A stretch of 64,000 bases of DNA from Protopterus annectens. Its lineage: Eukaryota > Chordata > Ceratodontiformes > Protopteridae. The position numbers and the translations under genes were made by a program. Below the pieces are notes generated by a model. It did not search any database, was not told the origin of the DNA, and was given only the letters and a program-made list of their open reading frames with translations. The DNA is taken from the NCBI RefSeq assembly GCF_019279795.1, contig NC_056725.1:1748034126-1748098125 (forward strand). Reading direction: 5' to 3'. This document shows, one piece after another, positions 1-10,660 of this stretch. Positions within the stretch are counted from its first letter, which is position 1; the number at the start of each line of letters is the position of its first letter.

Positions 1-275
1 TCCAGTCCCTTCTTCTGATTGATTCTTATAGTTATCGTGCAGTATTTTATATGCCTTGTTAATTATCTCTTCTTTACTGCAGTTTCTGTTCTAGATTCAA
101 CTATACCAGAGTAGGTATTTCACTTAGGATTCCTGCATCCCTTTCTTTTTGCCTGTTTTACGATATCAATCCTGGATAGGGAAGGCAGTCTCTGACCTGC
201 AGTCCAAATGTGTTCTTGGCCTCATCCCTCGCTTATTATCTTTCCCTGTCTAGCTAATTGCTCCCAATATTTTGG
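1..275. other. Left flank of DIRS copy 1, no gene seen
   Basis: AT-rich sequence without a recognisable coding region, RNA gene or repeat. It ends directly at the left terminus of DIRS copy 1. Confidence 0.5.
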
Positions 276-290
276 ATGTTCATCGTGTTT

Positions 291-458
291 CACTGTTGCA
301 GTCATTACTCTTGGGTTATCCTGCTGGCAGGCTACCCACAGTCGGCCTGAATTCCAAAGTCCTGGTCCGGCGTCGGTTGCTGTCGCCTCTTCCCTGATGT
401 CAGAGCGCCAGGGGTATAAAAGATGTAGCCGACGCCATTTTCTTCATTCTTTCTTGCC
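291..458 (+). repeat. Left terminal inverted repeat, DIRS copy 1
   Basis: The segment matches the reverse complement of 5635-5803 at most positions. The outer 15 bases of this end are not shared with the other end; they are instead copied in the internal complementary region. The repeat carries the TATA box and a decayed CRE. Confidence 0.88.
395..420 (+). promoter_or_regulatory. Putative DIRS promoter (decayed CRE plus TATA box)
   Basis: TATAAA lies at 415-420. Thirteen bases upstream is TGATGTCA (395-402), a one-base CpG-decay form of the perfect TGACGTCA found at this place in other TIRs. The gag start at 596 is about 175 bases downstream, so this is a plausible Pol II promoter. Function is inferred from motif and position only. 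Confidence 0.5.
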
Positions 459-595
459 GCGCGGTGCCCAAAGCAAAAGCAGTTTGCAAGTGCCGGTCGG
501 CCGACTGCTGAGATTTTCAAAATTGAATTTCAGATCCGAAGTCTTCATTAAAGCTAAGTACCCCATCGGGGAAACTTTTTTCTTGCTCCAGACTG

Positions 596-2386
596 ATGTC
601 AGAAAAAGTTAACAATTGTATTTCTTGTGGGGAAACAAATAGCTCATAAGGATTTTCATTCTTAGTGTATTCCTTGCCTAGGCCCTGATCACGATGTTGC
701 TAGCTGTCGGTTTTGTGCTAGATTTAACCAACGCACTATTAAGCGTCTGTACGATTTTGCCTTTCATTACTTTGGCCGAAGGTTTAATTATATAATGCCA
801 TCGAAACAGCCGACGACTGGAGTTTATAAAAAGCGCAAGGAAAAGGACAGGCATCCGAGGTCCAAAACTGATGAGGCCCCCGCTAGGCCAGTCGCCGGTT
901 TGCCGGTTCTCAGTGAGGCGCTTCCGCAGCCCCTGACGCCCGCTACCTCAGAGCCACAGGCCGCTTCCGACTCCCACGTGGAGCCGACTAGGCCTCTGGA
1001 TACTCAAGGTATTGGACTCTCGGAAACTATTCCCTCAGATGGGTCCGGAGCCGCTGAGCAGACATCAGCTTCTGAGGGTGTTTTCAGACCTACACAATTA
1101 TATGTCAAGCCAACCTCAGCTTCAAAGACTAAAACAGCTCTAAAGACAAAGAAACAAGTACAGCATTCTCCTGGACAGACTTCCATGCCTAAGAAACAGA
1201 TGTTTAAAATGGCCGAAGACCTAATTACTTTGATCATGGGTTCCCATCCCCCTCCTGATAAGAGGCCTAGGCAAGAGATAGAATATGACTCTTCTGATCA
1301 GGTTTCAATTTCCTCTGACTCCTCTTCTGAACAGGGATACTCTTTTCCTCCCAATGAGGATTCTGATGCTGAAGAATCTATTCCTGCCTTCCTCCTGAGG
1401 ATTATTCTTTTGGGGAAACCCTGCATACTATGAGGGAGCATTTTCACTGGGAGAGCCAAGATTACTGAAAATCTAAGAAAAGGCTTAGAGACTTCCTTTT
1501 ACTACCTCAGCACAGACCTCTTGCTATTCCACCTGTTCTAGACATTGTAGATGATGTATTTTCAGAGTCTGGCCTGTCTCCTGACTCTTTACCCCCTGCA
1601 CCTGCTAAGCCAGACAGATACTACAGGGTTCCAGACTCTCATAAATTTCTATATAAAAACCCTGCTGCTGACCCAGAAACTATATCTCAGGGTCCCAAAG
1701 GCGTCAAGGCTTCCACTGCAAAAAACCCTGTCCCCCCTGATAGGGATTCTAGGGCACTGGACAGATGGGGAAAAAAAGTTTACACTTCTGCTACCTTGGT
1801 TGTAAGGGCTTTAAATTGTCAATTTCATATGCTTAAATATCAGCAATACTTGATGTCACTGCTTAAACAGAAAATGTTGACAAATTCTGAATGTTCTGAT
1901 AACAAGGAAATGCAGGATTTATTGCATGCAGCTGAACAAGTGGGAAAGCATACTTTGCAATGTGGTTTTGATTCACTGGAGGCCTCTTGCAGGGCCGCTG
2001 TTACGGGTTCTGTCATTAGAAGGCATGCTTGGTTAAAGGAGCAGAATCTGCCTGATCATGATAAAGCAAAATTATTGGATGCTCCTTTACAGCATGATAC
2101 TTTGTTTGGTGTTAAGGCAGATGAGGTGTTGAAGAAAATGGAGGATAAAGCGAAATCCATGCAGACAGTTAAGGATTTCCTACAGGTACAGCCACCCAGA
2201 ATTAGCAGGAACTGGCCCACAAAGAATTGGTCCTTTCCAGTGTCAGACAGGCCACAAAGAGGCAGATACAGACGCCCCAGAGGCAGATCCCAGCCCCAAG
2301 GCCCATACACGCCTAAACAATGGGGTGCTTCTACCTCCAAAAGTGGAGAAGATAAATCACAACCATACGGGAAACAGTCCCAATGA
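596..2386 (+). pseudogene. gag: DIRS gag-like ORF1, copy 1 (frameshifted)
   Basis: This is the structural, nucleic-acid-binding protein of the DIRS element. The start is placed at the ATG at 596, which aligns with the intact gag start of copy 4. A one-base insertion soon after breaks the N-terminal Cys/His cluster. An open stretch at 795-1433 holds the basic, Ser/Pro/Glu-rich linker. The frame then slips near 1385, and there is an in-frame TGA near 1465. The conserved core (DRWGKKVYTSA, later RRHAW and KLLDAP) resumes at about 1750 and ends at 2386 in an Arg/Gly/Gln-rich tail likely to bind nucleic acid. At least two frameshifts and a stop make it non-functional. Confidence 0.82.
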
Positions 2387-2424
2387 CTTTCCTCTGGCAG
2401 AACCAAGCACTTATCTTTTGGCAG

Positions 2425-4190
2425 CCCCCTTAGGGGGGAAAACTAGTTCTTTTTTCACCAAATTGGCACATGATTACCCAGGACAAATGGGTCTTGAACA
2501 TAGTGTCTCAGGGCTACAGGTTCCACTTTCACACCCTGCCAAGGACAAAAGGTATGCCAGACCTGCCACACAATCAATGGGCAGAGGCAGAAAAACAAGT
2601 TTCATCCCTCATGGACATGAGGGCCATTCAGCAAGTACCACAGCAAGAGCAGGGACAAGGATTCTACTTGAGACTTTTCTTGGTGCCCAGAAGGGACAAA
2701 GCCTGGAGACCAATACTGGACCTGTCTATTCTAAACACATTTCTGGATATTCCAAAATTCAAAATGTTGACTCTGCAGCAGCTACTGCCCATGCTGGGCA
2801 AGAAGGCTTGTCTCGTAACTTTGGACCTTAAAGAGGGATACCTGCATGTCCCAGTCAGACAGTCTTGCAGAAGATACCTCAGATTCATTGCTGGCTCAAT
2901 GCACTACCAATTCTCTGCAGTGCCCTTTGGCTTATCTACTGCGCCCAGGGTCTTCACAAAATGCTTGGCACCAGTAATTGCATTTTGCAGACAAAGAGGG
3001 ATTCAAATATATCCTTACTTGGACGACTGCCTTATTCAAGCAGAGAACAAAGACATTCTACTAAAGCATCTGGGGTTTGTAAAAAGATTACTAATTTGCC
3101 TAGGGTACACAGTAAAGGAAAATAAATCAAAACTAGTACCCTCTCAAGAGATAATATTCCTGGGTGCAAGCTTAAATACAACTGCCCAGATGGCTTATCT
3201 CACGCCAGACAAACAAAGGCAACTGACTTCTTACTTCAAAATGTTGACAACAAAGACCTAGTTATCTGCAAGAAAAATTCTGCAGGCTTTGGGCTTCATG
3301 GCATCCTGCATTCTGCTAATTCCATATGCCAGACTGCATATGAAGAAACTACAGTGGTATCTAAAAAGTGTTTGGACTCAACATTGCCACAGCCTGGAAA
3401 CATTAATTACCCTCATTCTCTGCCTGCAACAGGAGTTTCGATGGTGGGCACAGGCCTGTCACCACAACAAGGGACAGCCATTCACTTTACCCACAGGCCA
3501 GGCAGACACTAACAACGGACGCATCAGATTATGCCTGGGGCACCCACATGGCAGGAATATGTATTCAGGATACATGGCCCCCAAGCGAGATGCATCTTCA
3601 TATCAATCAAAAAGAGATGCTAGCTGTTCAGAATGCCCTGACAGCTTTCAAGGATCTGCTTCATCCAGGACAGCTACTGATAAAGACGGACAATACTACA
3701 GTCATGTGGTACATAAACAAGCAGGGAGACACACATTCCTACCCCCTCTGCATACAAGCCATAACTTTGTGGGACACAGGATTGACTTATCAAGTTCACC
3801 TGCAAGCACAATTCCTGCCAGGAAAAATAAATACTTTGGCAGACGAGCTAAGCAGAAACCTCATGGATCCCCACGAGTGGAAACTAGATCCACAAGTCTT
3901 CAGCATGATAACAAGGAAAGGGGAATGCCCAGACATAAATCTATTTGCCTCCCTCACAACTGCCAACTACAGAGATTCTGAATGAGGATTTATCACTAGC
4001 AAGCATGGAAAGTGGATGCCCTATCCTTCAGCTGGAAAAACCTAATAGTATATGCCTTTCCTCCACTGCCTCTCCTCCCCAAGGTACTCCTAAAGGTCAG
4101 ACAAGAGAAGCCAAAAATTATACTGATTGCCCCAGACTTGGCCACACCAGCACTGGTACCCAATCCTAAAGAACTTGTCTCAAGGTCCAG
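2425..4190 (+). pseudogene. pol: DIRS reverse transcriptase/RNase H, copy 1 (broken)
   Basis: The RT part is open from 2470 to 3258. It shows RPILDLS, the LPFGLSTAP-like motif, the YLDD catalytic box at about 3015 and the FLGA motif. A TAG at 3259-3261 interrupts it and the same frame continues after it. A frameshift near 3500 precedes the RNase H part (3548-3985), which keeps KEMLAV, TDNTTVMWYINKQ and ADELSRN, so three of its four acidic residues are visible. A conserved C-terminal region (DINLFAS, then DALSFSW) follows after another shift. It would copy element RNA into cDNA and remove the RNA strand. Confidence 0.88.
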
Positions 4191-4239
4191 CCTGGACATT
4201 GCCTCAAACTTCTCACTTACTGACCCAACAAAACAATCA

Positions 4240-5329
4240 GATCCTGCACAGCCAACTCAGACCCTTAAATCTGGCAGCATGGCGGATAATGTAGCCATTC
4301 AGAACACTCCTCTCTCCAAAGCTGTAATGGATGTTATTTGGAGGCCAGGAGGCCCAGTACCAGAAAATCTTATGCAGAAAAATGGAAGAGATACGGTGCA
4401 TGGAACCAGGAACAAGGAATTGACACGTTTGTACCAAATATTCCTCAGATTTTACAATACTTAACTGAGATGCTGGACAAAGGCCTATCCTTTTCATCAA
4501 TTAAGATTCATGCCTCTGCCATTTCAGCCCATTACAATATGGAACCACCTATCTTTTCTCATCCTTTAATAAGGCAGTACCTCAGAGGGGCCAAAAACAT
4601 AAGACCTCCAAGGAGAGCACCAATACCTGCATGGGACCTCAATTATGTCCTGGAAAAACTCACACTGCCTCCTTTTGAGCAAGCCTCAACAGCTGATATA
4701 AAATTCCTATCCTGGAAAACAGCTCTGTTCCTAGCAATAACCTCTGCAAGATGAGTCTCGGAGTTACAGGCACTCAAGGCTGTGGGACCTTTTATCATTT
4801 TCCATCAAGACAGGGTTTCTCTTAGGACATACCCTACATTTATGCCTAAGGTGGTGTCCAGTGTGACCCTTAATTAAACCATTCACTTGCCTACCTTTTA
4901 TCCAAACCCACAGAACAAGGGGGAGAGACTTCTGCATTCTTTGGACATAGACAGCTACGCTTCTACTTGGACAGAACTAAAGCTTTCAGAAAGACTGAGC
5001 AACTTTTAGTGGCATATGCTGCAGGATCACAAGGAAAGGCTATCTCAAAACAGACTATTTCAAAATGGATAGGCCATTGCATTCGTTTCTGCTACTCACA
5101 GCATGGCAAATCAGTGCCTAAGGGAATTAGGCCACATTCTACCAGAGCAGCAGCCACTTCAGCAGCCTTCCTCAGAGTACCCCCAACCAAAGACATCTTA
5201 GAGGCTGCAACTTGGAGTTCAGTGCACACTTTTACAAAGCACTACCACTTACCTCTCTACTCTAAATCCAGAGCAGGCTTTGCCACTGCAGTTCTGCAGG
5301 GCCTCATAGCCTCTCCTAATTCTATTTAG
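4240..5329 (+). pseudogene. DIRS tyrosine recombinase, copy 1 (broken)
   Basis: The N-terminal part has the core-binding motif RRPSTRKSY near 4345. The catalytic domain includes SAR-stop-VSEL near 4750, HSTRAAATSA near 5135 (the HxxR box), ATWSSVHTF near 5208 and the candidate nucleophile tyrosine in KHYHLPLY near 5240. The stop at 4752-4754 falls on the residue that aligns with catalytic Arg I (R in TGLRISEL of the family), probably CGA to TGA. A frameshift lies near 4337, a second stop near 4875, and a deletion near 4950. The enzyme would integrate the circular DNA intermediate; this copy cannot. Confidence 0.86.
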
Positions 5330-5359
5330 CCCATCCTCCCATCCTCAGCTTTTGGATTC

Positions 5360-5459
5360 AACCCAAGAGTAATGACTGCAACAGTGAAACACGATGTACA
5401 TAGTACAGTTGTGTACCTACCATAAATGTAGATGTTCAAGTGTATTCACTGTTGCAGTC
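5360..5459 (+). repeat. Internal complementary region (ICR), DIRS copy 1
   Basis: Positions 5360-5401 are the reverse complement of the left terminus (276 onward). Positions 5402-5459 are the reverse complement of the right terminus (ending 5847). The ICR therefore holds both ends fused, which is the arrangement that lets DIRS elements rebuild their termini through a circular intermediate. Confidence 0.9.
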
Positions 5460-5634
5460 CAGGTTACCCTCCCACCATCCCCCTTTCATTTGCTGGCTTT
5501 TATCTGTACTTCTCTATTCTATACAACCTATGTGGTGTATTTGCTTGTAGATGAAGGAAATGTTTACTTTAGTGCATGCATGTTTATTGGCATAATCTAT
5601 TTAGCCTACCCTTTTGGGGGCACCTGACATCTGG

Positions 5635-5803
5635 GGCAAGAAAAACTGAAGAAAATGGTGTCAGCTGCATCTTTTATAGCCCTGGCGCTCTGACGTCAGG
5701 GAAGAGGCGACAGCAACCGACGCTGGACCAGGACTTTGGAATTCAGTCCGACTGCGGGTAGCCTGCCAGCAGGATAACCCAAGAGTAATGAGTGCAACAA
5801 TGA
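5635..5803 (-). repeat. Right terminal inverted repeat, DIRS copy 1
   Basis: Inverted match to 291-458. It retains a perfect TGACGTCA at 5691-5698 and, on the minus strand, a TATAAA at 5673-5678. A promoter here would point back into the element in antisense. Confidence 0.88.
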
Positions 5804-5847
5804 ATACACTCTAACATCTACATTTATGGTAGGTACACAACTGTACT

Positions 5848-6500
5848 TTCCTTTTCCAGTTTACACCAGTAAATTTAGCCCCTTCTTGCTTATTTTCTTT
5901 AGCGCTACTTGAAGTCATCTGTATTGTCAAAATCTCCTTTCTCCATTCTTGTGTTGGCTTAGTTCTTAGAATGCTTTCTGCTAATTTATGAATATAACAT
6001 TCTTCATGGTTGTTGCTATTGTCCTTAATGATCTACATCCAAAATCCCACTCTGTTTTATTTCTTAAGCTTCCCCTTTGCTTCTTTATCATCCCTTTCCA
6101 CTTCATATTATAACCTTCTGCTTGTGTTTATATACATGAGCCTTAACTCTGTGGTTGTAAAATATCCCTTCAAATCAGGTAATCCTAAATCACATCGACT
6201 AGTTATTGTCCTATTTTTAGTACTGGCTTAGAGTGAAGTGCTGTCTCACATATGAGGTTGTGAGTCGGCATGTCTTTAGAGGCATTTTTGATGCATCAGT
6301 TGCTCTCTATACTTGTCATATCCCGTTATAATATAACTAATATGGTTTTGTGACATGGTATACCACCACCAGGTGTTCCTACAAGATAACTTTTCACAAA
6401 ACTCACAAACTTAACAAAAATAATCTTTCCAACATACATTTTCAACAGTCCTGTTTTCAAACTGAAAACTGTTTTAAGTTCCACATCTTGAAAAAAACAC
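5848..6500. other. Unassigned sequence between DIRS copy 1 and Harbinger remnant
   Basis: No convincing ORF, RNA or repeat was recognised. Short reading frames here have no family features. Confidence 0.4.
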
Positions 6501-6803
6501 TAACTGCCAGATTCAATAAAGCCTACACGGTCTGTTTTCACCAGAGTGATGTGCACATGGTAGTGCAGTGTTTTGGATTCAGTAAGCGGCTTTATGTGAC
6601 CGTGTAGAGTTGCACACACAAGGTAAACACAGTGGCATGCAAATTACAGCATCAGCAGTTGAATTTTATGCTAATCAACCAATTTAAGATGGAGAAGCCA
6701 CACAACAAGCTATAAGGCAACCCTGTAGACTCAGTGCTGGTTTTTCCTGTGAATTCCAAAATCTATTGGAATACAGCCACTGAAAGGAGTCTACACAGAA
6801 ATA

Positions 6804-7700
6804 ATGTCCGGGACTGCTGTTGCTTTAATTCGTATGTATGTGCAACAGGCTGAAGTCTATGCTGCTAATAGACCAAGGCCAAAAAGAAGAGTTTTCAGTC
6901 CCCAGGTAATTTATCACAATCTACATGATGTGGAGGTTGTAGAGCACTACAGGGTGGATAGAGACACACTACAGAAGCTCTGCAACCTCTATTATCCTCC
7001 ACTCAGAGCCATGGCAAACCAAGGGGAACCCTTCCCACTGGAGACAAAGGTATGTGTAACACTTAGAAACTTAGCTAAAAGTACCTTTCAGAGACCAACA
7101 GGGGACATGTTGGGGGTGTCACAGGCAATTGGCATCCAGGATCCTCCAGTTCTTGAATGCTATGCTCCAACTTGCTGGTGACCACATATATTTTCCCCAT
7201 ACTCCTAAGAGTAGGGCCAGAAATATGTTCTAAACTTAAGCACACTACCCTGAAGTACTGGGTGCCATAGATTGTACACATAGAGAAATTAAGGCACAAC
7301 CCAGAGAACAAGGAAAGTTCTACAGTAATAGAAAAGGCTTTCACTCTATTAACTGCCAAGTCAGTGCAATGTCAAGGGAATCATCTTGAATGTGTGTGCT
7401 GGCATCCCAGGGAGTTATCAAGACTCACATATCTGGCACACGTCCCAACTGTATCAGATGTTCAATAGGGAGGATATCCCATAGGGTAATTTACTGGGGG
7501 ATGCAGGTTATGCATTGTAACTGTGGCTAATGACACCCATCAGAAATGCACACACACCTGCTGAAGAATGCCGTAATGAGGCACACACTCAAACCAGAAG
7601 CATTATAGATTGTGTTTGGACTGCTGAAGTTGCAGTTTCGGTGCCTAGCTACATCTGCTGGAGCCCTGCAGTACAATCCATAGACATGTACTGAAATATT
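6804..7700 (+). pseudogene. PIF/Harbinger transposase (HARBI1-like), decayed
   Basis: The first 125 codons (6804-7181) are open. They show the Harbinger N-terminal pattern: a helical segment with HYRVDRDTL, then LETKVCVTLRNLA and FQRPTGDMLGVSQ. After a frameshift the DDE domain is still visible in shifting frames: GAIDCTH at about 7264 (first catalytic Asp at 7270), NRKGFHSIN near 7340, GDAGYA at about 7497 (second Asp) and a region matching AHxxTRxxxE near 7590, where the expected Glu reads as Asp. Stops and shifts after 7140 show it is dead. The gene converges on a minus-strand Myb-like gene to the right, the usual two-gene Harbinger arrangement. I found no TIR or TSD by eye. Confidence 0.85.
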
Positions 7701-8672
7701 CACAGTATGTACCTGAGAAAACATTCCACCACCAATGCGAAGGTCACCACAGCCACATGCAGGTGAGGAGTCCGAGGGGGAAGCAGCAGCTGCTGTGGGT
7801 CTAGGCAGATGTAGGCATGCTCAGTATGCCCTTGTATTCGCTAAAAGACAAGGCATAAACACACTTTCTTACCAGCGAATGGCCTAACACCTTCCTCCTA
7901 TGCATAACATTGATGTCAGGCAACTGTCAGATCCTTAACCTCCCTATGTATTGGCTTGTGTACTGCTTGCATCAGACAGAGTTAGACCTGAACTAAAACT
8001 GTTGCAACTGCTGGATTTACAAGGTAAGTGTTGAACCTGGAGTGTATTGAGTAATAACATGAATGACTGACATATCCCTGCATGTTGTTACTTGGTAGTG
8101 TAAGTAATTAAAAGGTGGGAGATTTGTACAGCAATGACCTTAACATGTGACAGCAGAGACTTATTTGACTTGTATATGTCCATTATTAAGTAGTAGGCAT
8201 CAGGCATTAAAGATTTACAGTCATACCTCTCAAAAGTAGTGATGGTCACTGCATGCCCTCAGTTTGTCACCATACATTTCTACTGGAAAATCATTAAAGA
8301 AAGAAGTTAGAAAGTAGTGATGCACGTTGCAGTTTCAGACTTCACAACTCTCACAAGATCATTAATAATAAAGATGGAAAAATGTTGATGTCAACTGTGT
8401 AACTTTCTAAATCCAGTACAAGTCAAAGGTACAGTTACCAGTTCAACATCACAAATGCAGATATACTAAGCCAGCTATGCACCCTGAGCATCAGACACAA
8501 GTGTGTATCCGTGATTCCAAAGGATAGAAAATAAGGATATGACACAGTTATCACTCACACGGGGTGTTGTGGGGGGGGGGCAGGAAGCCTAGGCTGACAC
8601 AAAAGGTTGGTGTGTGTGTGTGTGTGTGTGTGTGTGTCTGTGTGTGTCTGTGTGTGTGTGTGTGTCTGTGTG

Positions 8673-8721
<49 letters not shown>

Positions 8722-8728
8722 GTGTGTA

Positions 8729-8765
<37 letters not shown>

Positions 8766-9200
8766 ATAGCAGGCAGACATTACGATAAAGCAGCAAATGG
8801 CCAGTGAGAATAAAATACATGGCTGAACTATGTAACTGTTGTGTGTGTGCATATCTGTATGGGTCCTTCAGGTGAAATTGGTGTGTGAATGTCTGCATAA
8901 ACACAGCCAAGCTGTACATCTTGATATGTCAGACAGGTGTGAGCTGTACATGGTAGAGGTGGCAGTTCATCACTGTCATTATCTGACCATGAGAACTGGC
9001 AGTGCAAAGAATTGCAGTGGCATGTCCACCCCCATGATCAGATGCACTGGTGCTACCTGAATGTGACTGATGTCACGAGGGTGCCCAGGACCATGACCCC
9101 ATGGAGTGTGATTGGGCACGGACAAGTAGGCTAACAGCAGATGATGTCACTTGCCTGCACCTACAAGGATGATGTCCCCCTCCCAGCAGATTTTCTATCA
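7700..9200. other. Unassigned internal region of the Harbinger remnant
   Basis: No intact gene is seen apart from the microsatellite at 8609-8766. The 3' end of the transposase fades out near 7700-7760. Confidence 0.35.
8609..8766. repeat. (TG)n/(TA)n compound microsatellite
   Basis: About 70 bases of TG repeats with TC interruptions run into about 85 bases of TA repeats with short TG islands. Long reading frames across it on both strands are artefacts of the repeat. Confidence 0.97.
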
Positions 9201-9227
9201 CAGACACCACTCATTCCAATGTGTCAT

Positions 9228-9548
9228 TCATCTGCTGCATTGAACTGGTACCACACCACATTGGAGGCAATCACGCATGTCAGCCTGTGTGACATCTTCA
9301 ACCCTAAGCATTTTTCTGGAGGACCTATGGGAACGTGCTTGTGCTTCTATGATTGCCCTAAACATATGTTGAGCAGCACGGGAAGAAACACCTGGATCAG
9401 ATGGAGGATGGACAGGAGGCCTCCTCCAAGCACCCCTAACAACCCTCCTGCTGCATGGTACCTTGCCCACCCTTTGGCTATGGCCAGAATCAACAGGCAC
9501 TGAGGTCACAGTAACTGCACTTCCCTGATAGATTGTCTTTCCCTCCAC
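9228..9548 (-). pseudogene. Unidentified minus-strand ORF beside the Harbinger Myb-like gene
   Basis: A 106-codon frame on the minus strand, Arg/Ser/Pro-rich, ends in a helical segment rich in Gln, Arg and Asp. The same frame extends upstream of its first Met toward 9730, interrupted by one stop. It has the composition of the C-terminal part of Harbinger-associated Myb-like proteins. It lies downstream of the stop of the recognised Myb gene (10245), so it may be a second fragment or unrelated. The identity is a guess. Confidence 0.25.
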
Positions 9549-10355
9549 CTATCCAGTATATGAGGGTTCACTAGAATGGGTAGGCGTAGGCCTACTGGCT
9601 ATGCCTGATGGAATTTCAGGGAATGGCTGTATTTCAACCTCTGTCATATTCAACTTCTGCTCCCCCTAACTGTGCCTCTGTTTGGCCAATCGAGTCTGCT
9701 GATACTCTGACATCAGATGGTAGAAGTCCCACACTTCCACTGTCAGTCTTGTGATAATAAATAAACACAGGAACAATTAATACCAACACTACTATAGTCC
9801 AATATATCCTACCAAATTAACAATGGTGCCACTTTAGACAGTACAGCAAGACGCACAATAGTCCTGACATCAACAGCACACACTAAAATATTTCTTTGAC
9901 TTGCTCATCAGTACTAACATAAAAATGTTTGGCTTACCATGTGCAGATGATGGTATGTTCTGTATGATGGATGGTCCTGGAAGAAGTTAAGCAGAAGGTA
10001 AGGACAACATCATCCTAATTAGCAGTAACACAAGGGTAATACTTTCCCCCCTTTATATGTCCATTAACTGTACTTTCAACAAGAACTTGGATGACAAGTC
10101 CAAACTAAGCCCATGTGTAATCAATCAGAATGTGTTGTTAGCTGTAGCAATCTTCAGTCATGCCCCACAAAAAAATTTCTTGTAAAACAGAAGTAACATA
10201 TTGATTTTAAATTTATTTATTTATTTATTTTTTACTATAGAACATTATTTAACAATTGAGATACAAAATCCAGCTGGAAGTTCCTCCTGGGGCATGCTTA
10301 CTCTCCCTGAAACAGTAGCACTAATGTCAAGAACATGCTGATGTTCTTCGTGTTT

Positions 10356-10521
10356 TACTGTTGCAGTCATTACATTTGGGTAATCTGTTGGCAGGTTGCC
10401 CTCAGTCGGCCTGATTAACAAAGTCTTGGGTCCTGCGTCAGTTGCTGTCCCTTCTTCCATGACGTCAGGTTGTCAGGAGTGTAAAACATGCAGCTAACAC
10501 CATTATATCAGTCTTTCTTGC
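10356..10521 (+). repeat. Left terminal inverted repeat, DIRS copy 2
   Basis: Inverted match to 15838-16003. A perfect TGACGTCA is at 10460-10467, but the TATA position has decayed to GTAAAA. Confidence 0.86.
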
Positions 10522-10660
10522 TGTGCGGTGCCCGAAGCAGAAGCAGTTCGCAAGTGTCGGTCGGCCAACTCCTGATATTTTCATTTTCGAGTTTCAGTAC
10601 CGAAGTCTTCAACTAAAAGCTAAGTACCCAGTTGGGGAAACTTTTTCTTGCTCCTTACCG

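Larger units (their letters stand above)
276..5847 (+). mobile_element. DIRS-type retrotransposon, copy 1 (decayed)
   Basis: This is a full-length DIRS-like element of about 5.57 kb. It begins with ATGTTC and ends with GTACT, the same termini as the other three copies. In order it holds an inverted terminal repeat, gag, reverse transcriptase/RNase H, tyrosine recombinase, an internal complementary region and the opposite terminal repeat. DIRS elements copy through RNA and integrate with a tyrosine recombinase instead of a DDE integrase, so no target-site duplication is expected and none is seen. All three genes carry frameshifts or stops. Several lesions are CpG-to-TpG changes, so it is older than copy 4. 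Confidence 0.93.

Noticed and set aside
276-5847. Retrovirus or LTR retrotransposon
   Set aside because: There are inverted, not direct, terminal repeats, an internal complementary region, and a tyrosine recombinase instead of an aspartic protease and DDE integrase.
8564-8852. Frames of Cys-Val, Tyr-Ile and Thr-His repeats on both strands
   Set aside because: Translations of a TG/TA microsatellite.
10325-10352. Hairpin AAGAACAT...ATGTTCTT at the left edge of DIRS copy 2 as an integration signal
   Set aside because: Half of it is flanking DNA and the other insertions (copies 1 and 4) do not have it, so it is probably chance.
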